From Iris pallida (Eukaryota > Streptophyta > Magnoliopsida > Asparagales > Iridaceae), in assembly GCA_029216955.1 (NCBI GenBank), contig JANAVB010006998.1, forward strand, positions 1,373,800-1,437,799: a stretch of DNA of 64,000 nucleotides, read 5' to 3'. Shown here piece by piece: positions 23,666-34,951 of the stretch (its first letter is position 1; every line of letters starts with the position of its first letter). The notes beneath the pieces are model-generated. The model did not search any database and was not told the DNA's origin. It saw only the letters and a program-made list of their open reading frames with translations. The position numbers and the translations under genes were made by a program.

Positions 23666-24789
23666 TGTTTCACTTAACAAAATGCCTGGAAGTCGGATTT
23701 TGAAAATAAAACGAGGAAGAGTACAAGAAGTACAAATTTGATTCTGGGAAAGTATTGCTGTAGAAGTCTGATCTGTAAATGATCACTTTATTTCTTGGAC
23801 CATACGATGATGATGGAGATCGCTGCTTGAAGATGAACAACTTGGAAGAACTAAGTCACCAGAAAAGGTATCGACGCACTTGGGTACTGATGGCGAGGCC
23901 AAATGCATTCCTTCTTTGCTTTACTCTATTCTGAAAGAAAGGTTGAAGAAGAATGCTCTAGAGAATCAAAAATCTCTGAATTCTAATCTCTCTATTTTTT
24001 TCTCCTATCTCTGTCTATCTCTCTGTGTGTGTCTTGCTTTAAGAAAAATAAGTCCATTTATAGACTTGGGCTCTTGTGCGTAAAAATTTAGCGAAAGTTC
24101 CGTCTTTACGCCAACAACTGCCACCCACGACCAAAGTCATCCTCTGTATAAGTTGACACGTGTCCCATCATTTCATTAAGAATAGGATGCACGTACACAC
24201 ATTCTTCGGGATGTGTGTCATGAAAGCCATGTAGGCAAACCACGTTCCAAGCTGGTCAGAAAGAATAGGGCGTAAAAATAACCCCAATGTACTTTGAGCG
24301 TAAAGCCGTAGACTAGGCATAGAATAGCCCCGTCATAGACTTTCCGTGTAAAGTGGTTGTTAAATAACCTTGAGCGTAAAAGTAGCTCAAATAGACTTTA
24401 CACACACGTCAACTGTTGAGCGTAAAAGCTCGTATAGTCTTCATGCGTAAAAGAAGCCATAGTGTGAGCGTAAAGTAGCTCAATCCACATACTAAACGAC
24501 AACATTGGTCTATGTGTAAAAACAAATCCCTTTGAATTTTGTGCTATATGCCATCATTAATATCTCCATGTCAGAGTTTGCATTAAATGCGAGACTTGAC
24601 AACTTTGTCCAGCGTAAAAGTGGCTGATCTGTCTTTGGCGTAAAATTATGGGTATAGACCCGAGCGTAAAATGTTCTGCCTACTTTAGGCGTAAAGTATT
24701 TAGCCTCTCTGCGGCGTAAAGTAGATTAATTTGAGTGGAATGATCTATCACTTTGACTCTTTCTTTGAAGCACTTTTTACGCTCCTACA
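23666..24789 (-). repeat. Element B 5' LTR (about 1.12 kb)
   Basis: On the element's strand it starts TGTAGGAGCG (24789) and ends TTAAGTGAAACA (23666). A TATA-like TATAAATGG lies at 24054-24062 (minus strand), a plausible promoter for the gag-pol RNA. GCGTAAA words are scattered through the U3-like part. Confidence 0.88.
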
Positions 24790-24826
24790 ATATATAATAC
24801 TACTTATATATATTACTCACAAAAAA

Positions 24827-24948
24827 ATATACATTACTCACAACACGTAACATATACACATACCATATATGTATATACATCACACTATATATGGTAACAT
24901 ATACATATATGGTATGTGTATATGTTAGGTGTTGTGAGTAATGTATAT
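24827..24948. repeat. 122-bp near-perfect palindrome
   Basis: The left arm 24827-24876 and right arm 24899-24948 are inverted copies of about 50 bases with one mismatch seen, around a 22-base centre. The word 'gttaggtgttgtgagtaatg' from the right arm also occurs at 10806-10825, left of element B. The RNA or single strand would form a long hairpin. Confidence 0.85.
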
Positions 24949-24958
24949 AAGTATTATT

Positions 24959-24981
24959 GTATATATATATATATATATATA
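24959..24981. repeat. (TA)n at the LINE 3' end
   Basis: A short TA run immediately next to the A-rich tail (minus strand) of the LINE. A second TA run (27779-27800) borders the LINE's other end. Confidence 0.85.
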
Positions 24982-25002
24982 TTATTTTTATTTTTTATTA
25001 TT

Positions 25003-27778
25003 TTTTTTGAGGAAAGGAAACTTTATTGATGTATCCGGCACAAAATGTCGAAGCCTATATAAGAAAAAGCGCCACGCGCCAAAAAGAAAACAAAAACTGT
25101 ACGGGAAAGAGAGCGCTAGTCCAAGGCTGACCAATAGCTGTCCTCGTAGTGAGAGTATCACCGCCGAACTCTGTGGATCTGGCGAAGGGCTTCGTTAAGA
25201 ATCTGGTGGGGGAGGAATTGGCGGCCCTCATACCTATACTTATTCCGATTCTTCCACAAAATCCAAATTTTGTTGGCTGCGACGATCTGACGCCCGTGGG
25301 ATCTTCCCCAGCTGACGAGGAGATCGTTGAAGCCCCAGGGTGATGTCTCTGCCAAAGCTTGGTGTTAAGGATGGTCCACAACTGCGCTGCCAAGTCACCA
25401 AATAGGAAGACGTGCTCTACCGACCCACCTGGGGGGAGACACAACAATGACATCTTGATGCAAGGCTGTAGCCGAAGGAGGTGATGGAGTCGTAAGTGGG
25501 AAGCTTCCGTCGTTGGGCTATCCATAATAAGATCGACCATTTGTTTGGGATACAAGATTGCCAGTAAGGGGCAATAAAGGGGGACGACGTACCGGTCCCT
25601 CTAGCGACTATCCTGGCGGAAGCCAGCGAGAACTGGCTGCTTGGATTGGGGGACCACCCCAGGGAGTCCAGATCGTTGGAGATCCGCAAATTAACGGCTG
25701 CGAGGCTCTTAACCGCCTCTTGACCAAGCCAGTCTCTGACTTTGTTCCAAATCCAACCAGCATTGGTGTCCGACAAGTCACGGATGTCTCTACTGGTCTG
25801 GTTGTGGACCGTGAGAAGCGAGTCGCCCAACGCTCGTTATTTACCGAGGATTGACCATTGTCCAGTTGCAGGCGGATAAGGGTTTCGACGATATCGCGAC
25901 CACGAGAGATGCGCCTCTAGGTGGCCGAGGTTCTGTTGTTCGCTAAGGCGGTGGATGGGTGGCCGGATCTGAAGTATCTGGCCTTCATGAACCTGGACCA
26001 GGAAGAGTGATCCGTTTGCAGCTTCTTCCATAACTTCATGGAGCATGCGTCCACTAAGTGCTCCAATCTATAAAATCCAAACCTGCCCTCGTCGGTGGGT
26101 TTGGCCATCGTGGTCCTACTGGCCCAGTGATGCTTGTCCTCACCATGACTATGCCCCAAAAGAATCTGGCAAAGAGGGCTTCGATCTTGGAGAGAACCTT
26201 CTTGGGGGGACCACAGACAGCCAGGATGTGAATGGGGATGGAGGAGAGAACGTGTTTGATGAGAACCATCTTTCCGCCTGGGGAAAGGGTAGCATTGTGC
26301 CAGCCCACGATCTTCTGCCTGATGGAGGACACGAGAGATCCAAAAATGCTCGAGTAGGATCTACCATAGACTAATGGGCAACCTAAGTAGAAGAAAGGAG
26401 GATACGCGATGGGAAAGGAAGTCAGATTGTCTAGCCTTATTGAATGGATCATGTCCGCTTTGTGGTGGTTGTAGTTGACACTTTTGTTTTTATTGACGTG
26501 CTGTCTGGAGCATTTGGCGTATCTCTCCAGGGTACTGTGGACAACTTGAACAGATCCGATATCACCAGAAGAGAAAATGAGAACATCGTCTGCAAAAGCG
26601 AGGTGAGATATGATGGGGCAGCCAGTTGTGATGTGGAAGTGGTGGAACTAAGGATTGTTGACCATGCTATTGAGGTTTTTGCTAAGCGCTTCTGCTGCAA
26701 TGATGAAGATGGTAGCCGACAGAGGGTCTCCCTGGCATACACCGCGGCTGGAAGGAAAGAAGCCCTCCGCTTGACCGTTGTTTACGGTAGAGAACCATGA
26801 GTTGCTGATGGATCTGAAGATAATTTCAATCCAGTGTTCGGAGAAGCCGACGGCTCTGAATACCCAGATCATGAATTGCCTGTCCAGGCGATCATAAGCT
26901 TTCTCCATATCAAGCTTGATGGCTACATTGCCCCCTCTAGTCGGGAATTTCATGCAAGTGACCTTCTTTTGCGCTAGGAGGATGTTGTCGGTGATGTTCC
27001 GGCCTTCGACGAATCCACTCTACTCAGCCGAAATGATCCTAGGAAGAAGATCGAACATACGGTTTGTGATGATCTTCGAGATGATCTTGTTAGTGAAGTT
27101 GCATAGGCTTATGGGCCGAAAGTCTCTGAAGGTCTCCGGATTGTCTTTTTTGGGGATGAGGATGAGGTTAGCCTTGGATATGGATTTCGGGTATCTGGCC
27201 CCTTGGAAGAAAGCGATGGAGGCCTCTAGAAAGTCATGGGCGATGATCTGATGGATCTGAAGATAATTTCAATCCAGTGTTCGGAGAAGCCGAAGGCTCT
27301 GAATACCCTGATCATGAATTGCCAGTACAGGCGATCGTAAGCTTTCTCCATATCAAGCTTGATAGATACATTGCCCCCTCTAGTCAGGAATTTCATGCAA
27401 GTGACCATCATTTACGCTAGGAGGATGTTATCAGTGATGTTCTGGCCCTTGACGAATCTACTCTACTCAGCCGAAATGATCCTAGGCAGAAGACCGGACA
27501 TACGGTTTGTGATGATCTTCGAGATGATCTTGTTGGTAAAGTTGCATAGGCTTATGGGCCGAAAGTCTCTGAAGGTCTCCGGATTATCTTTTTTGTGGAT
27601 GAGGATGAGGTTAGCCTTGGATATGGATTTCGGGTTTCTGGCCCCTTAGAAAAAAGCGATGGAGGCCTCCAGCAAGTCATGGACGATGATGTCCCAACAC
27701 AATCTGAAGAAGACCCCAGAGAACCCATCTGGACCGGGCGAACTGTGCTCGTCAAGTACCCAGACCGATATTTTATGT
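25003..27778 (-). pseudogene. L1-type LINE: RT, C-terminal part and tail, 5'-truncated
   Basis: A non-LTR retrotransposon read right to left. RT motifs include 'GGNVAIKLDMEKAYDRLD', 'GVCQGDPLSATIFIIAAEAL' and the catalytic 'FADDVLIFSSG' (about 26585). After RT come 'FFYLGCPLVYGRS' and 'LARFFWG' and, in 25830-25417, the zf-RVT-type segment 'PNKWSILLWIAQRRKLPTYD' with 'RCHCC'. The body ends in an A-rich tail (25012-24982, minus strand) against (TA)n. Many frameshifts and stops break it, and the endonuclease half is absent. Part of RT is present twice. It belongs to a family similar to the LINE at 57264-58331. Confidence 0.88.
26805..27690 (-). repeat. 443-bp tandem duplication inside the LINE RT
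   Basis: 26805-27247 and 27248-27690 are near-identical. Both begin 'ctgatggatctgaagataat' and both encode the 'AIKLDMEKAYDRL' RT region on the minus strand. The copies differ by scattered substitutions, so the duplication is not fresh, which argues against a simple assembly error. Confidence 0.85.
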
Positions 27779-29443
27779 AGTATATATATATATATATATT
27801 ATGATTATATACTAGTGAGTAATGTATATATAGATGTGATGATAGATAGATATATAGATAATGTACAGGTAATGGGAGTTGGAGTTGGTAGTGCCTATGT
27901 AAGAGAATTGATATATATGTAATGTAATGGGGGTACATGGTTAGACATAAGAGATTAGCTTAGTTAGAGTTGACCTAGACTTTGACCATAGTCTAGTATT
28001 AACCCTTTTACTGTAGGAGTGACCAATAGCTATAGTTGATCCAAGTTTGACTTAGTTGACTAAGAGAGTTGACCAGAGTTGACAAAGAATTGACTTTGAC
28101 CTAGATTGACCTAGAATCATATAGATTGCATCATAAATTTTAATTCTTACATGCTAAAAACATTATAACCTGTATTGATCTAATTAGGATATTGTGACTC
28201 CGGTTCAGACATCTGTATTCATCAGTCTTTCAGGGTATCAGTCGACTATATTCTTTGATAGTTCTTTCATTTACTTGTCGATTACTGTATTTCATTTCTA
28301 TTTAGTTCTATTTGATTCTATGTTAAAACAGATTGATATTACTGGATCCATTGCATGCGACACTCACCTTTTATATGTCTGGCCTACATTACTGGAATCA
28401 CCACAGGAACCACCTACTAGCATCATCATGTTCTGGTTGGACTTGTACTTTACTTTCGGGCTGGTTATGGATTCACTTGTACCGGTTGGGCGAAGAAATA
28501 TTTGAGTAGACATGTGAACATTCCTAAATACTGGAACCACCTCCCTTGGACATATACTGGAATGCTAGCCATCCCACACTTGGCCAGGTGTGCGATGTGC
28601 CTGATTTACCCATAGCCGTTTACATGTCGATCTCGGTATTTTAAAACACACTGGTTAGTGTCATGTTTAGGGCTCACCCTAGAATTACTCTCTGGACTTA
28701 TATTGTTTGGAGTCACATTTGGATTACACTTAACTTACATTGTACTGTCTGGACTTATATCACATTACTCTAGTTCAGCTAGCTTTTATTTATAATCTTC
28801 ATTGCCATGATCTTCTGATTCATTATATTATTTTCTCTTGTACTTTAACTGTTGCTCTACATTATTATCTATCTAAAACTTCCATGCTTCATCAATATAT
28901 CTGCCTATAACTGCTTTATCGTCTTTGCCATTTACTTAGGATTTCTTGATGAGTTGTGCTCGTTTCAGTCCTGACTGGATACGTTGACAAAATATTATAG
29001 ATGTTTGCCCCGAGGACACTTGCCCTACATACTATGGACCCGGAGATGGATTAGCTACCTTTGGCCCCGACTCTCAGGAGTGATCGGGAGACTAGCTTAG
29101 TAGACTAGTTGAAGATTTCATGCTTGAACTTGAATTGTAATAAGTAGAGATATTTGACTTTGTATTTGAGATTGTTTGAGATATTATTATTTAGTAGTTT
29201 TTGTTTGTTTAGTCTTAGTAGTTATCTAGACTTCTGTGTTATCTTATTATGCTTATTCTGTAATTGAGTATTATCATATCTATACTTGTCCTTCGTTCGG
29301 AGTTGAGATTTATGATAAGTATATTATATATTTGCGTGAGTTCTTCAGATAGTAACCTAGTACAGTGTTATACCGCTGATTCTGTGGCATAGACTGGGCG
29401 CTGTTACACACTTGTACCCTTACACCGGGTGTGGGTCGTGACA
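27779..29443 (+). repeat. LTR 3' part of the element A/E superfamily
   Basis: It follows a TA run and contains TTGACC words (27970-28115) and the block 'gtttcagtcctgactggata' shared with element E. It ends 'ccgggtgtgggtcgtgaca', the same kind of LTR terminus as at 6640 and 62039. The sequence is closer to element E than to element A's 5' LTR, so it may not be the missing right end of element A. The ORF 28194-28505 looks accidental. Confidence 0.7.
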
Positions 29444-30600
29444 TCAACGCCGATAGTTTATATCCATAAGACCATGCTTGTCTATTTTCCAACCTTGACC
29501 TTCGATCAGATCGAGCCAATCACACCTGAGTAACACAATCTTAGCAGGCTCTATTCCATAACTAAATGTCAATTCCACAATCTCACGTAGGATGCCATAG
29601 AAATCGTTGCCCGCATTAACATCTTTGTAGTTCGAAGATCTGATACACAAACAACAATTTTTAGTGGAATTGAGATCCAGAAAGTTGTCGCTGATCGGGC
29701 AAGTTGTTGACTTGAACCTAAACCCATTCACACAGTAGCTTGGCCAGGTTTTTATGACATAAATTGGTTCCTTGGCTAGAGTTCTAATAGACTCATTATC
29801 AAGTCTTGCGTGTGGACGATCGACCTACACAACATAAAAAATTAAGTTCATTCTCAAGTGCAGATACAAAAAGGTAATTACAGAGTCCTCCTTACATATG
29901 CACTCAACCAGAAAGGAAAATAACGTCTCATTTCTTGTTCTAGTTCTTGTTCTGTTATGAGTGGCCTACTCGACCTCACTTCATCATTAAATGTGCTGAA
30001 AACAACAAAATATGATTTAATATGCAGAAAACAACACTATTAAAATGACTTACCCCTTTATTAATTACTTACCCCTCGAGCTTCTCCACTTCATCCTCAT
30101 CGTAGTTGAGTAACATATACACCTGAGCAGCCCTTAGCTCGTCATCGTTCAGATATCTCTTCTTCGTTTTACCCGATGGCTTTCCTTGAGCATTGAATAC
30201 CTTCAGTATTGTATCAATAGAATCCTGAGCTCCGTCGTCATTTCTGGGAGCTTTTATTCTATTAGTTGCAACATGAGGCTTGAAATACATCGAATAGAAG
30301 TTTGTAATCTCCTCAAGAACATAGGCTTCACAAATATAACCCTCGACCGTGCCTTATTTTTTACCTTTCTTTTTAGGTAGTTCAGGTGTCGCTCGAACGG
30401 GTACATCCATCGATTTTTGATAGGTCCACCAACACGTGCCTCATAGGAAAGATAAATCGGCAAAAGCTCTTAGAGTCAAAGAATTCAGGAGGGAACACCT
30501 TCTCCAGCTTGCACAATGTTACCATAATATCATTCTCTTACTTTTTTAGACGGTCGACGAGCAATTTCTTAGAACAAAGATCCCTGAAGAATATGCTAAT
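29444..30600 (-). pseudogene. CACTA transposase C-terminal part, minus strand
   Basis: Read right to left, the DUF4218 segment comes first: 'VTLCKLEKVFPPEF', then 'YLSYEARVGGPIKNRWMYPFERHL' and 'LKRKVKNKARS'. A spacer (30290-30069) and the DUF4216 segment ('YGILREIVELTFSYG', 'VLLRCDWLD') follow. Both domains sit C-terminal to tnp2 in plant CACTA transposase proteins. The fragment is sandwiched between two LTR ends, with stops and frameshifts, and lacks everything upstream. It is opposite in strand to the N-terminal fragment at 209-1751; whether both came from one element is unknown. Confidence 0.85.
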
Positions 30601-33013
30601 GTCATGACCCGCACCCGCTTTTCGGACGCGAGCTCGTGAGCAAGCCAACTACGTATCGAGCGGACTCCAGCCCATCTCGAATAAGTATATAAACATGAAT
30701 GGACACTATAGGTCATGCTCTGTAGCCCACTAGCATATATGTCTGATAAGACTCAAAAGAACGTAACAAGAGTCTAAAATTGAATCAATAAACATGATAT
30801 CTCATGATAAGGTATGAAAGCACAAGCGGATAATAAACGTAATGATGATACTTGAATCCCACAAGCGTATCATCGCATCTGAAACCCATAAAAATCGCAA
30901 ATCATCCGCCATCCAGAACTACTAGCTAACTCCATGCAATCACTAAACCTTAAGACATCATCAGGTCCTTAGGGGACATAGCAAGATACATAAAAACATG
31001 CCTATCTATCAGTTTATCATGCGTAAGAAATAAGCAGGAAGACAGGATACAATAAGTGTCTATGAATACTGATACAAGAAATACTACGCATAAATGAATT
31101 GCTGGAAGGAAACATGAACTCATGATAAGAAATGAATCGGATACTCAAATGCTCGCCCTAGTGTGGACTCGCAGGTTTGAACAACTACTAACCCTCAACC
31201 CTAGTGTGGACTCACAGGTTAACTTCAAGAATCACCCTCGCCCCTAGTGTGGACTCGCAGGTGCGGAACAGATAACTACTAACCCTCGCCCTAGTGTGGA
31301 CTCACAGGTTAGCTTCACGAAATTAAGGTACATAAGTTTCGTTATGACTTACTCCTCCTATGATACGATACGAGAGAGAACCAATCTGGTAGAACCACGA
31401 CATCCAGTTAAGCACGATAACGATAGGAGAACACGACCAGTAAACCAGTAAACACAGTCTAAGGTAAAACATGCAAATTAAGAGAACTGAAATAACTAAC
31501 TGATAACATATAAAGAGATAGGGACAAAATAAGCATGTAAATCAAGAACAACAATAGAACTAACTGATAACATATATAAAGTAAAGGAACTGTAAGCATG
31601 AGTAATTAACTGTAGAGGGAGGCAAGGTATCTTGTTTGGTGGTAGCACGAGGAACCAACAATATGCCGTCAACTGGTAAGCAATAAAGTCCAAATCTCAC
31701 AAGTGTCTCCGAAAGATGAAATAGACATTACCATTGTTCTTAGAATAGTCAAATTAGCTAGGATTGTCTGTCCTTAAGTCCAATTTTGGACACAGGGCAA
31801 GACTGTCATTTTAGGCCAAAACGATGTCCGCCGTTGGACCCACTTTGTACCGATAAGCATGCCAGAGTCAATGGTCTCTAAAGTCATCAAACTACATGTC
31901 TACGAATTCGTTTTGATGATACAAAGCCAACGGTATATCCAATTTTGGATTCCGGTGGGTCATGCACAAAATCGCCCGTTGAATCAGATTGTGGGGCCCG
32001 CAAAATTGTGATCCGATCAACTGTCTCAGAATTGGATCAAACTTGCCATACAGGACCAGAAAAATGACATGATCCTATTGGGGCAAGCTTCGTCTCGATC
32101 TGACGAACGTGCATAAAGTAATTGGAAAATTTGCAAAGAGGTTGATACGGTGAATTTCGATGGATACGTATCAAATTCATCGCGTACACGCAACCAATTT
32201 GAATTCAGTCAAAGCCCACACGTCCACGAAGTCGATACGCACCTTTTGATGCTTTCGGTTCGCATCCACGTCACCCAGATTGGCGGGACGCACGTCGTTC
32301 CAGAGGTTTTTTCATTATTTTTACTGTTTTGAAAACAGGTTTTTGTTATACTTTATCATCGAATTACTCTGTGTATAGTAGATGAAAACTAAATCTATAA
32401 AAAGTGGTTTGTAGCCCTTTATATTGTCTTCCATTGTGTTCAAACAGGTTCTTAAGTCGCTCACTGGTACGGCCGAAAACGGCCTTCCAAAATAGGTTCA
32501 TGGATTCGAAATTATGTCTTTTCGAGACAGTTTTTAGTCAACAATTCAATTGATTTATCGTGCAATCTTAGGCTTATAAATTCAAAGTAATTGAAAGGAT
32601 TGGGAGATGTATAGGTTATGAACATACCCGGATTGGGAGCTGTATAGGTTATGAACATACTCGAGATGAAGAATCACGAAACGAGTAACTGTGCATTGAG
32701 CAGCCTCGGTACAAAGTTAGGTCGAGCAACCACCACTTATGCTGTCGTCATACTGCTGTCTGCGCCCGTGCGCGCGTTCTTGGTCGACTCCGGCCGCGCG
32801 TGGCGGCGCTGCGGTGGTCAGGGTGCGCACGCAGAGGTAGGGGTGTCGGCGTGGCTAGGTTTTTTTTTCTCTCGTTTTTCTCTCTCGATCTCTCTTTTTC
32901 TATATGTAGTCTCGGTTTGCTCGGCTGGGTTCTGGGATGATCGGGCCTGGGATGGGCTGGAATTTCCTCATTTTTGTCATTATTTCTTTTTTTTTCTATT
33001 TTATTTATTTACT

Positions 33014-33017
<4 letters not shown>
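30601..33017 (-). repeat. LTR-like sequence in minus orientation
   Basis: Its left edge, read on the minus strand, ends 'gcgggtgcgggtcatgaca', the same style of terminus as the other LTRs here, and it abuts the CACTA frame directly. The interior has no coding frame. It carries a four-fold repeat (31147-31310) and a 32-bp direct duplication (about 32600-32665). The far end is not resolved; it may continue to the (TA)n at 33018. Family unknown; the sequence is not a close match to the element A LTR. Confidence 0.55.
31147..31310. repeat. Four copies of 'ccctagtgtggactcgcagg'
   Basis: The word occurs near 31149, 31198, 31236 and 31290 (Cs alternate with As), as two pairs in a larger unit. It lies inside the minus-oriented LTR-like sequence. 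Confidence 0.8.

Positions 33018-33069
<52 letters not shown>
33018..33069. repeat. (TA)n microsatellite at the 5' edge of the plus-strand LINE
   Basis: A pure TA run of about 52 bp, followed at once by LINE-derived sequence. Confidence 0.95.
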
Positions 33070-33071
<2 letters not shown>

Positions 33072-33660
33072 CCACTCAACTCAAGTTAGGATTCCTGCAA
33101 GCCGTCGTTGGTTGCATTGAGATCTGGATATTTCTTGCACAAGACTTCAAATTTGGCATCATCCAAGACTCACCCCAGGCCCTTACTTGCTGGGTTGAAC
33201 ACCCGGCCCTTAAGTCCCGTTCCATACTCTCCGCAGTTCATGGCAGTTGCGACATACCCGAACAAAGATTTCTTTGGGCTGACCTGCTTCTAGTCCATTC
33301 TGTAGGACTACCGTGGCTAAGCATCGGGGACTTCAACACGGTGTCCAACAGAGAGGAGAAGTCTAGTGGCCGCCCTCCACCCCAGCCAGCGATGGATGAT
33401 TTCAACAACTTTACCTTTCTTGGGCACCTTACCCCTATCCCCTTTCACGGCAACGCTTTCACCTGGTACAACATGCAGGAAGGCCATCGGTGCCAGTACT
33501 CCCGATTAGATCGAGCGTTGATTAACGAACGTTGGTCCGACGTGGGCCTGATCTCCAACCTCTCTCACCTGAACTCCACTGAATCGGATCACTCCCCTCT
33601 CCTGGTCCAGATCAGCAACAACCACTCCAGCAACAAAAAAGCATTCCGCTTCCTCGACTT
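33070..33660 (+). pseudogene. L1-type LINE endonuclease segment (5'-truncated), split by element C
   Basis: The segment encodes the C-terminal half of an APE-type endonuclease that nicks target DNA. Visible motifs are 'WLSIGDFNTVSN' (about 33310-33350, across a frameshift), 'FHGNAFTWYNMQEGHRCQYSRLDRALIN' (33446-33530) and the catalytic 'ESDHSPLL' (about 33580). The first 230 bases are frameshifted. The frame runs intact to 33660, where element C's LTR begins, and resumes in frame at 57264 after one copy of the GACTT duplication is removed. Confidence 0.88.
33656..33660. other. Target-site duplication of element C (left copy)
   Basis: GACTT directly before TGTAGAAGC; the identical right copy is at 57259-57263. 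Confidence 0.9.
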
Positions 33661-34949
33661 TGTAGAAGCATGAAAAAGAAGAGAAAAATGATCCATGCGG
33701 CCAAGGAGCCGCATGCGGCTCAGGAGTCCCATGTGGCTCAAACACATAGGCAGCTCAAGTGGACTCCATACGGCCCGCAGATGGAAGCCACGTGTCTTTT
33801 CAGAACAGCTGTACCCAGCATCATTCAAACACAATTAATGCTCTGACGGCTGACAGCTGACAGCTGACAGCCCTGACGTAAAGTAGTCATCATGACTGAC
33901 ACAAGAGCACTATCTTCCTAGGGAACTGGAGAAAATCTTCGCAGCTTCGAGGAAAGTTTATGCGGCCAGACTAAACGAGTTCATGCGGCCAGTGCAGAGA
34001 AACCTATGCGGTTCAATCATGAAGGTCCTCCATGCGGCTCGGCCATGAAGAAACTCATGCGGCTCGGTCATGAAGACTCTCATGCGGCTCGGCCATGAAG
34101 ACCCCCATGCAGCTCGGTTAGAACATATTCATGCGGCTCGGTCATGACAACATTCATGCGGTTCGAGTATAGAGACTATTCATGCGGCTCGGTCATGAAA
34201 TCTTTCATGCGGCTCGGTCATGACGACCTTCATGCGGCCCAAATATGAACGCTCCTCATGCGGTTCAACAATGATGACAGGACATGTGTCCTAAAGATAA
34301 TCAAATTTTGGATCAGATCCTAATAATTTGGGACACGTGGCAAGAGAATGAATTAAATTGATTCATTTAGATTTACGGACATCAACAAATCATCATGATG
34401 GGGATTTATTGCAATCAACATTAATTACTGACATGATATGGCATAATCCTCATTAAGGGCCCAGATCCTTCACGCTCAAGATTAATGGCCCAGATTGATC
34501 GTTTACCAGGCCGTCGCCACTTAGAGAATGGGTAATCATTACAAACCCTAATGATGCCCCTCACTATTATAAATGGCAAGGTGCCATTCCCTTGCAAAAG
34601 GACGCTCCCCCAATAATCAGAGAGAAAAATAGACAGAGATCAATCCAGAGAGAGAGAAGCCAGAAGAGCAATACGAGGAGAGCAAGAAGTGCATTCCTTC
34701 GTCAACGCCAAGCATCTCGTCGCAGGAGCCAAGGCTACGTCCGATCGTCCAAGGAGTAAGGCAGAGCTGCCGTCGCTTTCCTGAGCCTCTACCGTCACCC
34801 CCCAGAATCAAAAATAAATAATTGTACTTAGATTGTTGTACCTAGGTTTTCGTCCCTAGGCTTTCTTTGTACAAGCGAGTTTGTAACGTGAAGTAAAAGT
34901 CCAGTCCTCCTATAAAACTGTTCTGCTCTTTTATATTTCATGGCAAACA
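33661..34949 (+). repeat. Element C 5' LTR (1289 bp)
   Basis: It starts TGTAGAAGC and ends TGGCAAACA. It carries about 17 copies or variants of ATGCGGC, partly as a ~25-bp tandem unit 'catgcggctcggtcatgaag' (34000-34270), and a perfect palindrome 'gagccgcatgcggctc' near 33706. A TATA box at 34568-34576 (TATAAATGG) and a purine-rich leader after 34617 fit the U3-R organisation. Confidence 0.93.
34568..34576 (+). promoter_or_regulatory. TATA box of element C 5' LTR
   Basis: TATAAATGG in 'cactattataaatggcaagg'. The 3' LTR has TATAAATAG at 56878-56886. It likely directs the gag-pol transcript. Confidence 0.6.
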
Positions 34950-34951
34950 CG

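Noticed and set aside
31147..31310. CRISPR-like spaced repeats
   Set aside because: Only four imperfect copies, uneven spacing, plant transposon context and no cas genes.
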